Source of the DNA: Isoetes taiwanensis | Lineage: Eukaryota; Streptophyta; Lycopodiopsida; Isoetales; Isoetaceae | Direction: 5' to 3' | Assembly: GCA_021234155.1 (NCBI GenBank) | Contig: JAJEKV010000238.1 | Span: 498,001-562,000, forward strand | Length of the DNA stretch: 64,000 bases | Shown here: positions 1-9,697 of the stretch, piece after piece | How the letters are laid out: each line of letters starts with the position of its first letter | Position numbering within the stretch: the first letter of the stretch is position 1 | Program-made: the position numbers and the translations under genes | The notes under the pieces: generated by a model | What the model was told of the DNA's origin: nothing | Databases searched by the model: none | The model's input: the letters and a program-made list of their open reading frames with translations, nothing else

Positions 1-459
1 GGAAGGAATCACTATTTGCCTCACACAAGCAATGCAATCCTCTTTACCTGTCCCCTTTTCCTTCCATTGCTCTTCTAGTTTTGATATTGCCACACCTAGC
101 CCCGGTCATCTCCCAATCTTTCATCATTGACCGCTTGGATAGGATCTCGCTAAAACAATGACACCTTCTCCTACCACCTCTTTGTTGCATTGATGCATAA
201 TTTTCACTTTTTTATTTTTCCAATCCACCCTTGTATGCAATACAAGGGCCTTTTCTTGGTCATCAACATTTTGTTCACCAGCTTCCTTGACATTCACCTA
301 GACAATAATTTAGATTAGTAAGATAAAGGAACCTATATGGGAAAGAATAAAAATTTTAGAAAGAACCTATATGGAACCATAGCAACCTTCTCAAAATCCA
401 CATCCTGATATAGGTTAATGGTGCATTTTGCATGTCACCACAAATAGCTTGTCATTTTG

Positions 460-690
460 AAAAAGGATCTGGATTTTTGAGAAGGTTGCAACCATTAACC
501 TATATTGGAACCTATTTACAACCCTTTTACAACCATTAACCTATATTGGAACCTTTAACATCACATATTAACCATTATTAGGGTTAATGAAACCTAATAG
601 GTTCCAATATAGGTTAATGGTTCCAATATATTGAAACCTATTAATGATTTTTGAGAAGGTTGCAACCATTAACCTATATTTTTTGAATAA
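460..690. repeat. Direct and inverted copies of an AACCATTAACCTATATTGGA word
   Basis: The word CAACCATTAACCTATATT recurs near 486, 529 and 664. Its reverse complement, AATATAGGTTAATGG, occurs near 607 and in a variant near 410. The mixture of orientations lets this AT-rich block fold on itself. No coding potential was seen and the repeat class is not recognised. Confidence 0.6.
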
Positions 691-1059
691 GGGTTAATTA
701 AAAACAAAAGGACAATAAAACATCACATATTAGAACCCTTTCTAAAAACCCACAATACCCCAGAATTAAAATGTTAAACTGTTAGTTAAAATGTTAAAAT
801 GTTAATATTCAATAGTTTAAAATAGTTATAAACACGCAATTAATAAACACGCAATTAATTCTGGCTTCGCGACTTTTCATATCTTTTCATGTCATATCAT
901 TTCATTTCATATCTTTCATTCCAAAACCTCTCCTTCACGCTTCCTTCCGACCTCGGCGACCTTTGCTTCAATTCCGACCTCTGCTTTATTCCTTTGCTTC
1001 ATTCCGACCTCTGCTTTATTCCTTTGCTTCCGACCTCTGCGAGCTTTTCAAGGTTTCGA

Positions 1060-1195
1060 GCTTTCGATCCTTCCTTTTCAAGGCTTTCCGAGCAAGGCTT
1101 TTCAAGGTTTCCGAGCAAGGCTTTTCAAGGTTTCGAGTTTTTTTCCGAGATTTCGAGCTTTCGAGTTTTTTCCGAGCATTCGAGCTTTCCAGGTT
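1060..1195. repeat. Low-complexity TTCGAGC / TTTTCAAGG repeat
   Basis: Short imperfect tandem copies of AAGGCTTTTCAAGGTTTC followed by TTTCGAGCTTTCGAG give two overlapping open frames rich in Phe and Ser. This is a simple-sequence artefact rather than a gene. Confidence 0.6.
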
Positions 1196-1434
1196 AGCAG
1201 ATACTTGCTTAACAGATAATGGGCTTTCCCTTATAATGGGCTTTCCCTTAGGTTTGAATAATGGGCTTCCCTTTAGGTCCGCTACATTAAAACAAAGTTA
1301 AGCTTTTGAAATCAGAAGTGATTGAAACTAAGTTTGGCTTTGAAACTCAGAAGCCAAATTTAAAACCTAAAGGCAAATATGTTTAGTCCGTGGCTATCAT
1401 GCAAAGAAAGCCTAAATCAAGCACAAGCCTAAAT

Positions 1435-1724
1435 CACATTTTATCCACATTAAGCATAGAGGTCATTATGGATCAAACTCCATTTTGAATAGCAAAACTT
1501 AGGATTATCTGTTTTATACAAGATATTAGTTTCATTCTCTGTTTTATACTTAGGATATTAGTTTCATTCTCTGTTTTATCACATTTTATCCACATTAAGC
1601 ATGGAGGTCATTATGGATCAAACTCCATTTTGAATAGCAAAACTTAGGATTATCTGTTTTATACAAGATATTAGTTTCATTCTCTGTTTTATACTTAGGA
1701 TATTAGTTTCATTCTCTATTTTAT
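1435..1724. repeat. Tandem duplication, 145-bp unit, two copies
   Basis: The block starting CACATTTTATCCACATTAAG at 1435 repeats almost exactly from 1580. Only scattered substitutions separate the copies (for example CATAGAGG against CATGGAGG), so the duplication is fairly recent. Each unit also contains a shorter internal repeat, TTAGTTTCATTCTCTGTTTT. Confidence 0.85.
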
Positions 1725-2118
1725 ACAAGATTCATTCTGACTTTCCTTTTATGTTTTATTTCAAATCTAGGTTTTCAAGCAAACCGTGCTTCCTCTTAGT
1801 TTTTGGATCTCTTGTTATCAAGGTGAGTGTTTCCAAGCTTAAGCTTTATATTTCTATTCAAGCTTTCAAGTTTTCTGAACATGAATAGACAATAGGAACT
1901 GCTGATTAAAGTTCATATTGTAAATGAATGAGACCAAGAATTTTTGTGCCAAGCTTTCTATTTCTGTTTCTATATTAAGCTTGAAAGGTTTCTTTATAGT
2001 TATGAACATCATATTAGACAAGAGGGAAGTGCTGAAAAATTAATGAATACATCAATGAGACAAGACACAATAAGAAGAAAATGAAATCAAGAATCAAGAA
2101 ACGATCTTCATATAGAAG

Positions 2119-2302
2119 TGCTTGGCGCGAGTATCCTCAATTGCTCTTTCATATCTCCAAAAGTCGCCTCCGCAGCAAGGCGCGGCCCGCAATCCAAAGA
2201 TTTTTTTCATTTATCGAAATCAGCTAAGGATTGCAGACGCGCACTGCGCGTGAGGCACATTATGGATATGAAAAACAACTGAGGATACTCCAGGCGCGCA
2301 AG
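2119..2302. repeat. Foldback element with 39-bp imperfect inverted arms
   Basis: The left arm (2120-2158, containing GCGAGTATCCTCAATTG) is mirrored by the right arm (2264-2302, containing CAACTGAGGATACTC). Inner inverted similarity (GCAATCC near 2190 against GGATTGC near 2228) extends the hairpin. A 15-bp ACGCGCACTGCGCGT palindrome of the window-wide family lies inside at 2237-2251. It could be a small MITE or a hairpin-RNA source; no target duplication was identified. Confidence 0.65.
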
Positions 2303-2314
2303 GGGATGCTCATT

Positions 2315-2440
2315 TGAAAAGTGCCTGCTATCTTTCACGCGCAGAAGGCGCGCGCCATGAGCCTTCTAACGCCAACCGAGGTTGCTAATAAATAAACAAC
2401 GGATCGCAGACGCCCAAAGGCGCACGCAGGCACCTTTTAG
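2315..2440. repeat. Second short foldback next to the first
   Basis: AAAAGTGCCTGC near 2317 is inverted as GCAGGCACCTTTT near 2426. The inside is rich in GCGC and GGCGC words related to the palindrome family seen from 2.1 to 9.7 kb. Confidence 0.5.
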
Positions 2441-2591
2441 AGATATTGGAAGAACAATACCCTCCGTGCTTATATGAACACTAGTGCTTTTTGTTTTGTT
2501 TATCTTGACGCCAAGACCGGCCAAATTCCATGGCCACATTGTACTAGAGACTCTTATCTTCGTAGTCTTTTGCTTTTCATGTGTTCTAGGC

Positions 2592-2753
2592 ATGGCAGAA
2601 GAAATCCTACAAATCGTTCAAGACATCATTGCCATAGAATTGGCATATGCAAGGGATGATCTTTGGGACGCATACTGCTCTGTTGGAGAGATTACAGTTA
2701 AAAGAGCGGTGGATTTGATGTCCGAGGTTAGGCTCCTCATCAAAGCACACTAG
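2592..2753 (+). CDS. Possible small coding exon, unrecognised
   Basis: A 53-codon open frame begins MAEEILQIVQD and ends KAH before TAG. Its composition (alternating acidic and hydrophobic residues, no low-complexity run) is protein-like. It lies between foldbacks and the ParB/methyltransferase-like gene. It is not recognised; it could be an isolated exon of a decayed gene or chance. Confidence 0.2.
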   Translation: MAEEILQIVQDIIAIELAYARDDLWDAYCSVGEITVKRAVDLMSEVRLLIKAH

Positions 2754-3958
2754 AAGCAACCCTACAAATCATCCCCTGTGGTAACCTATGTTAGTCTCAT
2801 CGGTTTCCCGCAGGCAATAGCTCACGTGGAAAGCATGCGTTGTTTCCCCATAGATGACTTCATGGAAGCCATGATGAGGTGACTAGTTTATTTTAAAGGC
2901 GCGCGTGCTGCGGTGATGTTTTTAATGGGGATTTTGTTGAGGCCTAAATGAGTGGTGACTGATTTATAGGACCGGCACTACTTTTTGCTTTTTACATATA
3001 GTCATCACGCCGCAATGGGCGGCAGCTTTCCAATTTTGTAAACAAAGGTAAATTTTGTAATATATTCTACTCTTTTACCGGGTCTATAATCATCGTTTTT
3101 TTGTATATGATCTCAATAGAAGATACCTAAATTACATGGATGTACCAAATTACAACAACATTACAAGAAGAACCTCGCGATAACTTACCTTTTTAAACGT
3201 TTTTTTGGCCATGCAACAAACGCTCCCACACTCTCGCCGACCGGTCACCTCCGTGATGTCGCCTAGGTAGCTCCTCATCTTCCTTCAAACATTTCAAGAT
3301 GCTGATCTTGCGTAAGTCTTTACCCAAAGGGAACTCCATGACACTTCAATTCAGCATCAACGCCTCAACTTTACAGCTTTCCTAGTTTGCGCTTTTAGAT
3401 TTGAAGTGAGCATGTAGCATTCATCCCCAATTCGACATAGCGAGATTTCAAGAAACTTAATTTGCGGAACTGCAGACAATTACTCCTAATTGTTCGATAA
3501 AAAGAGCTTATCAGAAGTTCAGCGACATCGTTGAGCTAATTAGTTGTCAAGAATCCATCGATAGTGTGGTAGATCGGCGCCCCAAGGCTTATCCGGCAGG
3601 CTTACTCCAATCGTAGACAACTCGGGCTGTTTTGATAATATGAATATCATTCTTGAAATTCATATTGATTCATTTTAGAAATTGCAATTTAATTTCATTC
3701 AAATTTGAGCTGGACGGTTAATTAGGCGGGGGATATTTAGGCGGGGCGGGATAATTAGGCGGATAATATTTAAAAACAAAACACCAACGCTGATCGCGAC
3801 CGACGGCTTATATTATCCGTGATTATTAAACGCCGGATCGCGATCTTACGGCTGGCCCATTCTTCTTGATTAGCATGTATCTAAAATGTCCTTAAATTCT
3901 TCATTCCTTGTGTTTGTTCTTCTTCCGTGTTTAACATTTGAAGTCGCTTCACGCACTC
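2754..3958. other. Intergenic stretch upstream of the ParB/methyltransferase-like gene
   Basis: No protein-like frame was seen. The last 250 bases contain GGCGGG words and CGGATAATA words related to the spacer of the 6.1-6.7 kb minisatellite. The region may therefore be the 5' end or promoter of the following gene, or belong to the same element. No TATA box or terminal repeat could be defined with confidence. Confidence 0.4.
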
Positions 3959-4329
3959 ATGGCTTCTAGGAAGCCCCGAAAGCAGAACGGTAAAGCCGCA
4001 CTGTGCACGTGGATCTCAGCAAAGAACTACATCAAATGTGGTGACTTATTTCTTTGTAATTTTGATGCATAGAGTAGTTATCTCAAATATTATACTATAC
4101 TATATTAAGATATGTATAGAAATCTACATATATGAGAAAATTCTAGTGTAATGGACAATTCCTATAAATAATTTATATTAATATATGAATAGAAATCATT
4201 ATATTTGAGAAAATACTTGTGTAATGGACAAACAATATAAAAAATAACTGTTCTCGCTCGCATGCTTAATTACGTTTTCAAACTCCTTTATTTACAATGA
4301 ATACTAAAAGTTACCCGTGAAATAGTATC

Positions 4330-4895
4330 TACCGTTGAAAGATACATAAATATAATAAAGATATTCGGCCAATGTATAAATAAATTTGTTATAATGATAA
4401 AATGCCCTAGGAAATCATTCCTCTTTTTTTTCACGCAAAGGCGCTGGCGCCAAAAGGAGTGTTAAGTACTAGAGGCGCACGATAATTAATAGTAGAATAT
4501 ATTGAATATATGGGACGCAGCGCTTTGGGTAGCCTCCACTAGTTTCACGCCAGTCTTGGCCAAAGATTAAGTATATCTTGTTTGTCCCGTCCAATCGATA
4601 TAGTATGTACTTTTGAGGGATACATAAATATAATGGTGTGCATGCGAAGTCCCCGACCGAATAAAGATATTCGCCAATGTATAAATAAATTTGTTATAAT
4701 GATAAAATGCGCTTAGGACATTCCTCTACTTTTTTTTCACGCCGCAAAGGCGCTGCGCCAAAAGGCGCACGATAATTAACAAAAGAGAATGTATTGAATG
4801 TATGGGACGCAGCGCTTGGGTAGCCTTTCATCGTTTTCACGCAAAGGCGCGCCAAAGATTAAGCTATACTTGTTTGTCCGTCCATTTAGCAATCG
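4330..4895. repeat. Intronic tandem duplication, about 280-bp unit, with GC palindromes
   Basis: The block containing GATAAAATGC, TTTTTTTTCACG, GGCGCACGATAATTAA and TATGGGACGCAGCGCTT occurs at 4335-4600 and again at 4613-4890 with moderate divergence. Each copy carries CACGC..AAAGGCGC palindromic words. It lies in what should be the first intron of the ParB/methyltransferase-like gene. Confidence 0.7.
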
Positions 4896-5424
4896 ATTTA
4901 ATTTCATGTTCCTTTACTGTGAGGTCGTGGTAAAGCCCCAAAGAGGAAACAAAATCAGGATACGGTCCAACCGGGTCACCAAGAAGTCAAAAGTCGATGA
5001 TGTGTGTGTGACCGATGACTTCATTCTTACGGCCGATAGTTCCGAAGCATTCTCAAGGCTATCACGCACTGCAGATGCGTGAAGAGGATGTCGCTGATGT
5101 ATCCGAATGGTACCGGAGATTTCAAAACGGGGAGGGGGTCGATTAGATATTTTTCTCGCATTCCGTGAAAGTAGCAAACCGAACAAATGAAGAAGCAGTG
5201 GTATTGTAATCTCCCCGCGAGGTCGAGGATGATAGCCACCGCCAAGATTTCCGGATCGGGTGGTACTAGAGTGAAAAGAACATTGAAATGGTTCAGACAC
5301 CTCTCGGCCACGAACTTCCATGAGGAGTTTTTGAAAGGAGCTGGGGCAGGAGAAACAATGTTGAAATACGGATGGGTGAAAGACGCTGAACTTAACCCAC
5401 AGAGAATATGCGAAGGAGTAGCAG

Positions 5425-6054
5425 TTGTATGGAAGGCCATCAGCCGACAAACCAAGCTACCATTACTTGGAGGACATGAAAAAAAGATCAACCCTGTTTC
5501 AAGTAAATGTTCCTCAAGACCTTGCAGTTGAGAGTGCAGGACCTTCCAATCCTCAAAATGAAAATGACAAGAAGAGACAGCTAGAGGTCATGAGCAAACT
5601 TGCAAAGTATGCAGACAAGTATCCGTTGGGTCTCGGCTTCACCTACGCAATTCCAATAGAGAAGCTATTCAGGTCGACCAGCGCTGCCTGTATTAGTAGA
5701 AGGTTCGACATGGCACACGTCAAAGAGATAATGGATTCCATCCTTGAAAACGGGGCAATCGCCGCTTCCATGGACGCCGCCCCTTACGATATGATTAAGA
5801 AGAAACCACTAATTTGGTCGAAGTTTGAAGATTTGCTCCAAGATCACGTAGGGTTTATGATCATTGACGGGCAGCATTCTCTTGAGGCCCAAATTAGGTT
5901 GGTGGCAGGAGCTAAGATAAGCAACAATAAAATGTTTATAGATCTGTATTCAGTAAGAAGATGTAGATTTCTCAGCGGTACCACAAGTGTCCGCCGATCT
6001 TGTCGAAAATAAGTTTCAAACTGAATGATATGGGAAAGACCTTCTATACAAGAG
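5425..6054 (+). pseudogene. ParB-like (DGQH-type) domain exon
   Basis: The frame open from about 5425 to 6012 reads into a ParB/sulfiredoxin-like pattern. First comes FTYAIPIEKLF, then RRFDMAHVKEIMDSILENGA (the helix that follows the strand in ParB-like nucleases), then IDGQHSLEAQ at 5863-5892. That last motif matches the DGQHR signature of ParB-like proteins attached to DNA methyltransferases, with Ser replacing Arg. In the preceding frame, 5187-5480 supplies a protein-like N-terminal stretch (TLKWFRHLSATNFHEEFLKG). After about 5950 the frame shifts, and an apparent Trp codon has become TGA near 6030. The exon ends at AGAG|GTATGT (6054). The role is inferred only from the motif: DNA binding or nicking. 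Confidence 0.5.
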
Positions 6055-6743
6055 GTATGTCCGTATTCTTATGTCTTTATCCGTAATTAGGAGGTGTTCA
6101 CGCCGCAAAGGCGTGCGGAACAATAGTTGGTTCACGCACGCAAAGGCGCCGCGGAACCGCTCATTATAAGAAAGTAGCTTCACGCCGCCAAAGGCGCGCG
6201 GAACGGATAATTATCTCAAGCGAACGGATAATAATTTTAAGTAGATCATAAACGATAATATCTAGAAAGTAGCTTCACGCCGCAAAGGCGGCGCGGAACG
6301 GATAATTATCTCAAGCGAACGTGATAATAATTTTAAGTAGAACATAAACGTATAATATATAAAGTAGCTTCACGCCGCTAAAGGCGGCGCGGAACGGATA
6401 ACTAATAGAAAGCTTTACGCCGCCAAAGGCGCCGTGAAATGTTCATTATAAGAAAGTAGCTTCACGCGCAGTGCGCGTGAACGGATAATTATCTCAAGTG
6501 AACGGATAATAATTTTAAGTAGAACATAAACGTATAATATATAGAAAGTAGCTTCACGCGCACTGCGTGAACGGATAACTAATAGAAAGTAGCTTTACGC
6601 GCAGTGCGCGTGAACAGATTATTATTTCAAGTAGAACATATACGTTTATTTACTAGAACGTAGGTTCACGCGCATTGCGCGTGAACGGATAATGACAAGT
6701 CTCATTTTTTGTTTCACTATTCTTATGCTATTTTTTACTGCAG
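6055..6743 (+). other. Intron filled by a palindrome-bearing minisatellite
   Basis: The intron runs from GTATGT at 6055 to TTTTTTACTGCAG at 6743. From 6090 to 6690 it is an array of about ten GC-rich palindromes separated by AT-rich spacers containing CGGATAATTATCTCAAG, GATAATAATTTTAAGTAG and ACATAAACGTATAATAT. Joining the exons gives a Ser codon and continues as PYVEQLRHAREQWNEYG. Confidence 0.7.
6090..6690. repeat. Minisatellite of GC palindromes and AGTAGCTTCACGC spacers
   Basis: Two interchangeable palindrome types occupy the same position in the unit. Type A is CACGCCGC-AAAG-GCGGCG, at about 6100, 6135, 6180, 6272, 6368 and 6411. Type B is TTCACGCGCA-G/C-TGCGCGTGAA, at 6461-6481, 6553-6571, 6594-6614 and 6664-6686. 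Both are flanked by GTAGCTT on the left and GGATAA on the right. The spacing suggests that palindromes were swapped or re-inserted within an expanding array. Confidence 0.75.
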
Positions 6744-7270
6744 CCCTTATGTTGAGCAATTGCGTCATGCAAGAGAACAGTGGAATGAATATGGAAGGCC
6801 GATGCCAAGCAGACAGGGTCAAAGTAAAGCCAAGTTCCAGCCCCTTGAGAGGACACTCGCACAAACGATCATCCAGGATGAACGTCGGAGGTCGAAGTCA
6901 AAGAAAGCAGGTGGCGAAGAGAAGGGAGAGCCATCCGTTGTGAACTCGCGCGCAAAAGAATCCTATAAAATCATTTTCTCCAAGGATGAAGTGTGGGATA
7001 AGTGGAACGAGTTCTTTGACGCTTATGCAGCTGGAAAGTTGCCAGACCAATCAGGCAGGGTACCTCCAGTGGGCACGTCAATTGAAGACATCAATGTATC
7101 TGAGGTCAGAAAAGTGAACGGCTTGATGATGCCGAGGTGTTAGATATCCCGAACGCCGTGATTCGAGGTGAGGTTCTATACAAGAAGAATTCAGCCGCTA
7201 AGGATAGAACCGTTTCATTGACGCTTTGCTTGACGACGTGAAAACATTAACATCATACGAAAAGGGTGTG
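6744..7270 (+). pseudogene. Linker exon of the ParB/methyltransferase-like gene
   Basis: After the palindrome intron the frame reads PYVEQLRHAREQWNEYGRP, then a basic stretch (DERRRSKSKKAG) and a likely helical region (WDKWNEFFDAYAAGK). Near 7130 it shifts frame and continues as ERLDDAEVLDIPNAVIRGEV, then as RFIDALLDDVKTLTSYEKGV near 7210. These pieces look like one protein sequence broken by two or three indels. Role not recognised; it probably links the ParB-like and methyltransferase-like parts. Confidence 0.45.
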
Positions 7271-7278
7271 TACGAAAG

Positions 7279-8516
7279 GTGTTCGGAAGTTTTTCGGTAA
7301 CACCGATGGGGACATTGTCAGAAATAGGTCTGCTGGAGAAGTATAACATTTTTAACTCGGATTTGAAGAGGTATGCCAAGCTAGCCCCTGAATATGTAAA
7401 GGAAAATAGCTTAGTGAATGTAAAGCATTTGCTCTCCCTTCCGCCTAAAGTCATCACAGACATTAAGAGAAAGATTGCAGCTGTCGACAAGACCGCATTT
7501 AAAGAAGTTGATGTTGAATATGTGGTCTCAAAGGGTTTAAAATGCGCAATGCCAGGCGTAGAGCAGAGTCCAAGAAACGTCTCCCTTTTTGTTTTGGACA
7601 GCAGGGGAGATGGGTGGACAAAAGATGAGTACAGTACGTTCTTTGGGTCGCAGCGGAGCGACAGATGAGCAGCACTATACTATCGTTGTTATATGTACTC
7701 CGGATATATCCTACGTCAATGCCCTATCGGCTGCAGAGGATCTCGAATACGTTAAAGTGATAAGACAGGTAAAGATTGAAATTGTAAATAAGGTTAACGC
7801 GCACTGCGCGTGAGCCTTATTGAATAAATCTTCTACTTTAGTTTACGCGCAGTGCGCGTGGTCGTTAAACATTTTATATTTTAATGCTCTTATTGGTTTG
7901 GCAGGCTGTGATGCTAGAGGATGAATCTGACGATGTTCTCAGAACCGAGACTAAGATCTTCCAAGTGATGTATCTTATGATCGCTGTGTTCCCTGATGAC
8001 CATTACGATAAAGCAAAGTCGTCCTCTGCCTCTGGGCAAGCGCCATGGCAATGTTACTTGCTGGATGAGCCTAGGTTAAAAGTTACGTTTACAGTTGAGG
8101 GAGAGGACAATGTTGCGGAAGATGAAGCTGAAGACATCGGAGAAGCAGAACCTACAGTAGATCCTCTTCTTGGAGGACACATCAAATACGAGTTAGCAAC
8201 GCGGGGCAGAGGCTTAGTAAACAAAAACAGCTTTTCTATTGCTTTGGCGAGTTATCTTGTGGAAGCTTTTGCGCCACTTGGAACCACTTGTTGGGATGTA
8301 TACTGTGGAGGTTATGTCGGAAGAGAAGCGTTAAAGACCGGCCGGAAATGTCACAGCTTCGTCACTTCCATCCAGGCAGAAGAATTTCTAGACGTCTTTT
8401 ATGAAAAGGTTCTCTCGCAATCAGACAGAGGTCCTCTGAAGAGGAAGGCTCTTAGTTCTGTCACTGTCCAAGATGTGCCTCTGCCTGACCAACTACAACA
8501 AGAGAGCACAAAATGA
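7279..8516 (+). pseudogene. DNA methyltransferase-like domain (beta-class order, degenerate)
   Basis: The exon to 7768 contains VSLFVLDSRGDGWTKDEY (7580-7640), in the position of the DPPY catalytic motif but reading DSRG. After a frameshift it continues as HYTIVVICTPDISYVNAL, resembling the strand after motif IV in N4/N6 methyltransferases. After intron 7769-7904 the frame continues in phase (VIRQ|AVMLEDESDDV). The end, LASYLVEAFAPLGTTCWD then VYCGGYVGREALKTGRK (8250-8345), resembles the AdoMet-binding FxGxG motif and trailing GR of YhdJ-like enzymes. Motif IV before motif I is the beta-class order. Loss of DPPY and of a clean FxGxG argues against catalysis by this copy. Assignment is by motif memory only. 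Confidence 0.45.
7769..7904 (+). other. Short intron containing two GC palindromes
   Basis: The intron has a GTAAAG donor at 7769 and a TTTGGCAG acceptor at 7904. Removing it leaves an in-phase join (ATA AGA CAG | GCT GTG ATG). It contains ACGCGCACTGCGCGT at 7797-7811 and ACGCGCAGTGCGCGT at 7845-7859, so palindromes account for a large part of a 136-base intron. Confidence 0.75.
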
Positions 8517-8639
8517 AGCTACAACTTGCCAATATGTCTTTTTTGAAACCGTTAGTGCACCGCCCTAGTGTTATTATCCCTCTAAACCGGGTAGCTTAAC
8601 GAAAGCAACAAAAAGGAAATGAAAATCGAGAAGGGGATA

Positions 8640-8865
8640 ATGAAGTTGAAGAAGGGGATAATGAAAATGAAGGAGATGGTAATGGTGATGTGGGTGATGT
8701 AAAACAAAGACTGATCACTCTAGTGATTCAAACCAAAGTTAGCAATTCCGCCCAGGGTTTACTTAATCCAGAGGCTAAACTAAGTGAAAAAGTTGCCTGT
8801 TCCAGTAATGAATTGGTTGTCGGTGCTGATTTTCTAATAGAAGAGGAAGCGGAGGCCAGTGAAAG
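8640..8865 (+). pseudogene. Acidic linker exon before the FCP1-like domain
   Basis: The frame reads an Asn/Glu/Gly/Asp repeat (ENREGDNEVEEGDNENEGD) and then a protein-like stretch ending DFLIEEEAEASER at the donor site 8865. Low-complexity acidic linkers of this kind commonly join domains. The preceding 8517-8600 contains stops in this frame, so it is either another small intron or decay. Confidence 0.45.
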
Positions 8866-8953
8866 GTATGTTGACGCGCAGTGCGCGTGAACTTCAAAGT
8901 ATTAAGTGTTCACTTTTTAAGTATTAAATCTTATTTCGACTTTTATTTTGCAG
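8866..8953 (+). other. 88-base intron carrying one GC palindrome at its donor
   Basis: Donor GTATGT at 8866, acceptor TTTTGCAG at 8953. Removing it rebuilds an Arg codon and continues ER|VNYVSSKILVFDLNG in frame. The 15-bp palindrome ACGCGCAGTGCGCGT at 8874-8888 begins only eight bases after the 5' splice site. Confidence 0.8.
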
Positions 8954-9591
8954 AGTTAATTACGTGTCATCCAAGATTTTGGTATTTGATTTGAACGGCG
9001 TGCTAGTCAGAACAGTTGGGAGGAACAGTGGTCATAGACTAGAATGGTATGTACAGAAGCCTTATGAAACGGCCACGAAGTGGGTTTACCCTCGACCTTA
9101 TCTCAAGGAGATGCTCGACGTAGCGTTCGAATTGTTCCGTTGTGTTATATGGTCTTCAATGGAGTTAAGGAATATCAGGGATGTTATGAAGGTAGTGCCC
9201 GAGATTAACAACAGGACTTGGACATCTGTTTGGGACCAGAGCCGGTGTGAGAGATATAAAAATCCAAAGGACCCTAGTGGCAAACCCATATTTGTGAAAA
9301 AGATGTCCAACATGATGTCTGCTTTTGGAATTTTGGACAAGAATGACATGATAATTATTGATGATGGTGCGTTGAAATGTATTTTTAATCACTCGCAGGC
9401 TTTGAATCCTCCGTCTTATCCGGGCAGACTTGTTTGACTCAGACACATTTCTACTGGAGTTCATCGACGTACTGAAGGAGTTAGCTTCAGGGAAAACTGT
9501 TGCCGACATCCATAAATCACATCCTGCTTTAGACAGGAGTTCTGAGATAGACCCTGCTCTTGAAGCAATTGTACTCGATAGAATCCGTTGA
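8954..9591 (+). pseudogene. FCP1/NIF-like HAD phosphatase domain
   Basis: The exon begins VNYVSSKILVFDLNGVLVRT, matching the HAD motif I of FCP1/SCP phosphatases (usually DxDxT/V), here DLNGV with Asn for the second Asp. Next come VYPRPYLKEMLDVAFELF, VIWSSM (9147-9158), SVWDQSRCERY, KPIFVKKMS and MIIIDDG (about 9349-9367). These appear in the order found in plant NIF-like proteins. A one-base shift near 9420 leads to a 57-residue tail (DLFDSDTFLLEFIDVLKEL) ending at TGA 9591, like the C-terminal helix of that group. The Asp-to-Asn change is also seen in some plant homologues and need not be decay. A second, divergent copy of this domain lies at 45.4-45.7 kb. Confidence 0.7.
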
Positions 9592-9677
9592 GGATTTATA
9601 TGATCAATAAAAATATACATTTTTATGGTATATATGTTTCTTATATCCATTGTCCAGGACACAGAAAATGATGAAGC

Positions 9678-9697
9678 TAACGCGCACTGCGCGTGAA
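9678..9697. repeat. Solitary GC palindrome downstream of the gene
   Basis: AACGCGCACTGCGCGTGAAC is another member of the ACGCGCA(G/C)TGCGCGT family, about 90 bases past the end of the FCP1-like frame. This shows the palindromes are not confined to introns. Confidence 0.8.

Larger units (their letters stand above)
1..2100. other. AT-rich intergenic DNA, no gene recognised
   Basis: No open frame here resembles a known protein. The stretch is AT-rich and built largely from small internal duplications, listed separately at 460-690, 1060-1195 and 1435-1724. The open frames near 890-1300 come from a pyrimidine-rich run with repeated CTTTTCAAGG and TTCGAGC words, not from a protein-like sequence. 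Confidence 0.6.
3959..9591 (+). pseudogene. Decayed multi-exon gene: ParB-like + DNA methyltransferase-like + FCP1-like phosphatase
   Basis: An ATG at 3959 (MASRKPRKQNGKAALCTW) opens a plausible first exon. Protein-like exons follow around 4910-5090, 5190-6054, 6744-7768, 7905-8865 and 8954-9591. Introns 7769-7904 and 8866-8953 have GT..AG ends and restore the reading frame exactly when removed. This supports one spliced transcript carrying a ParB-like nuclease fold, a methyltransferase-like domain, an acidic linker and an FCP1-like domain. Several one-base shifts (near 5450, 5960, 7130, 7210, 7270, 7650 and 9420) and an in-frame stop near 6030 break it. It is therefore a pseudogene, unless these are assembly indels. 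ParB-methyltransferase fusions are known from bacteria and phages; fusion to FCP1 is not a combination I know. The palindromes in its introns suggest a mobile context. Confidence 0.6.

Noticed and set aside
889-1301. Overlapping Phe/Ser-rich open frames
   Set aside because: Produced by a pyrimidine-rich simple repeat; both frames share repeated words and have no protein-like pattern.
6090-6690. Possible CRISPR array (repeat-spacer spacing)
   Set aside because: Repeats are palindromes of two types with conserved, not unique, spacers, inside a spliceosomal intron; no cas genes and a eukaryotic setting.
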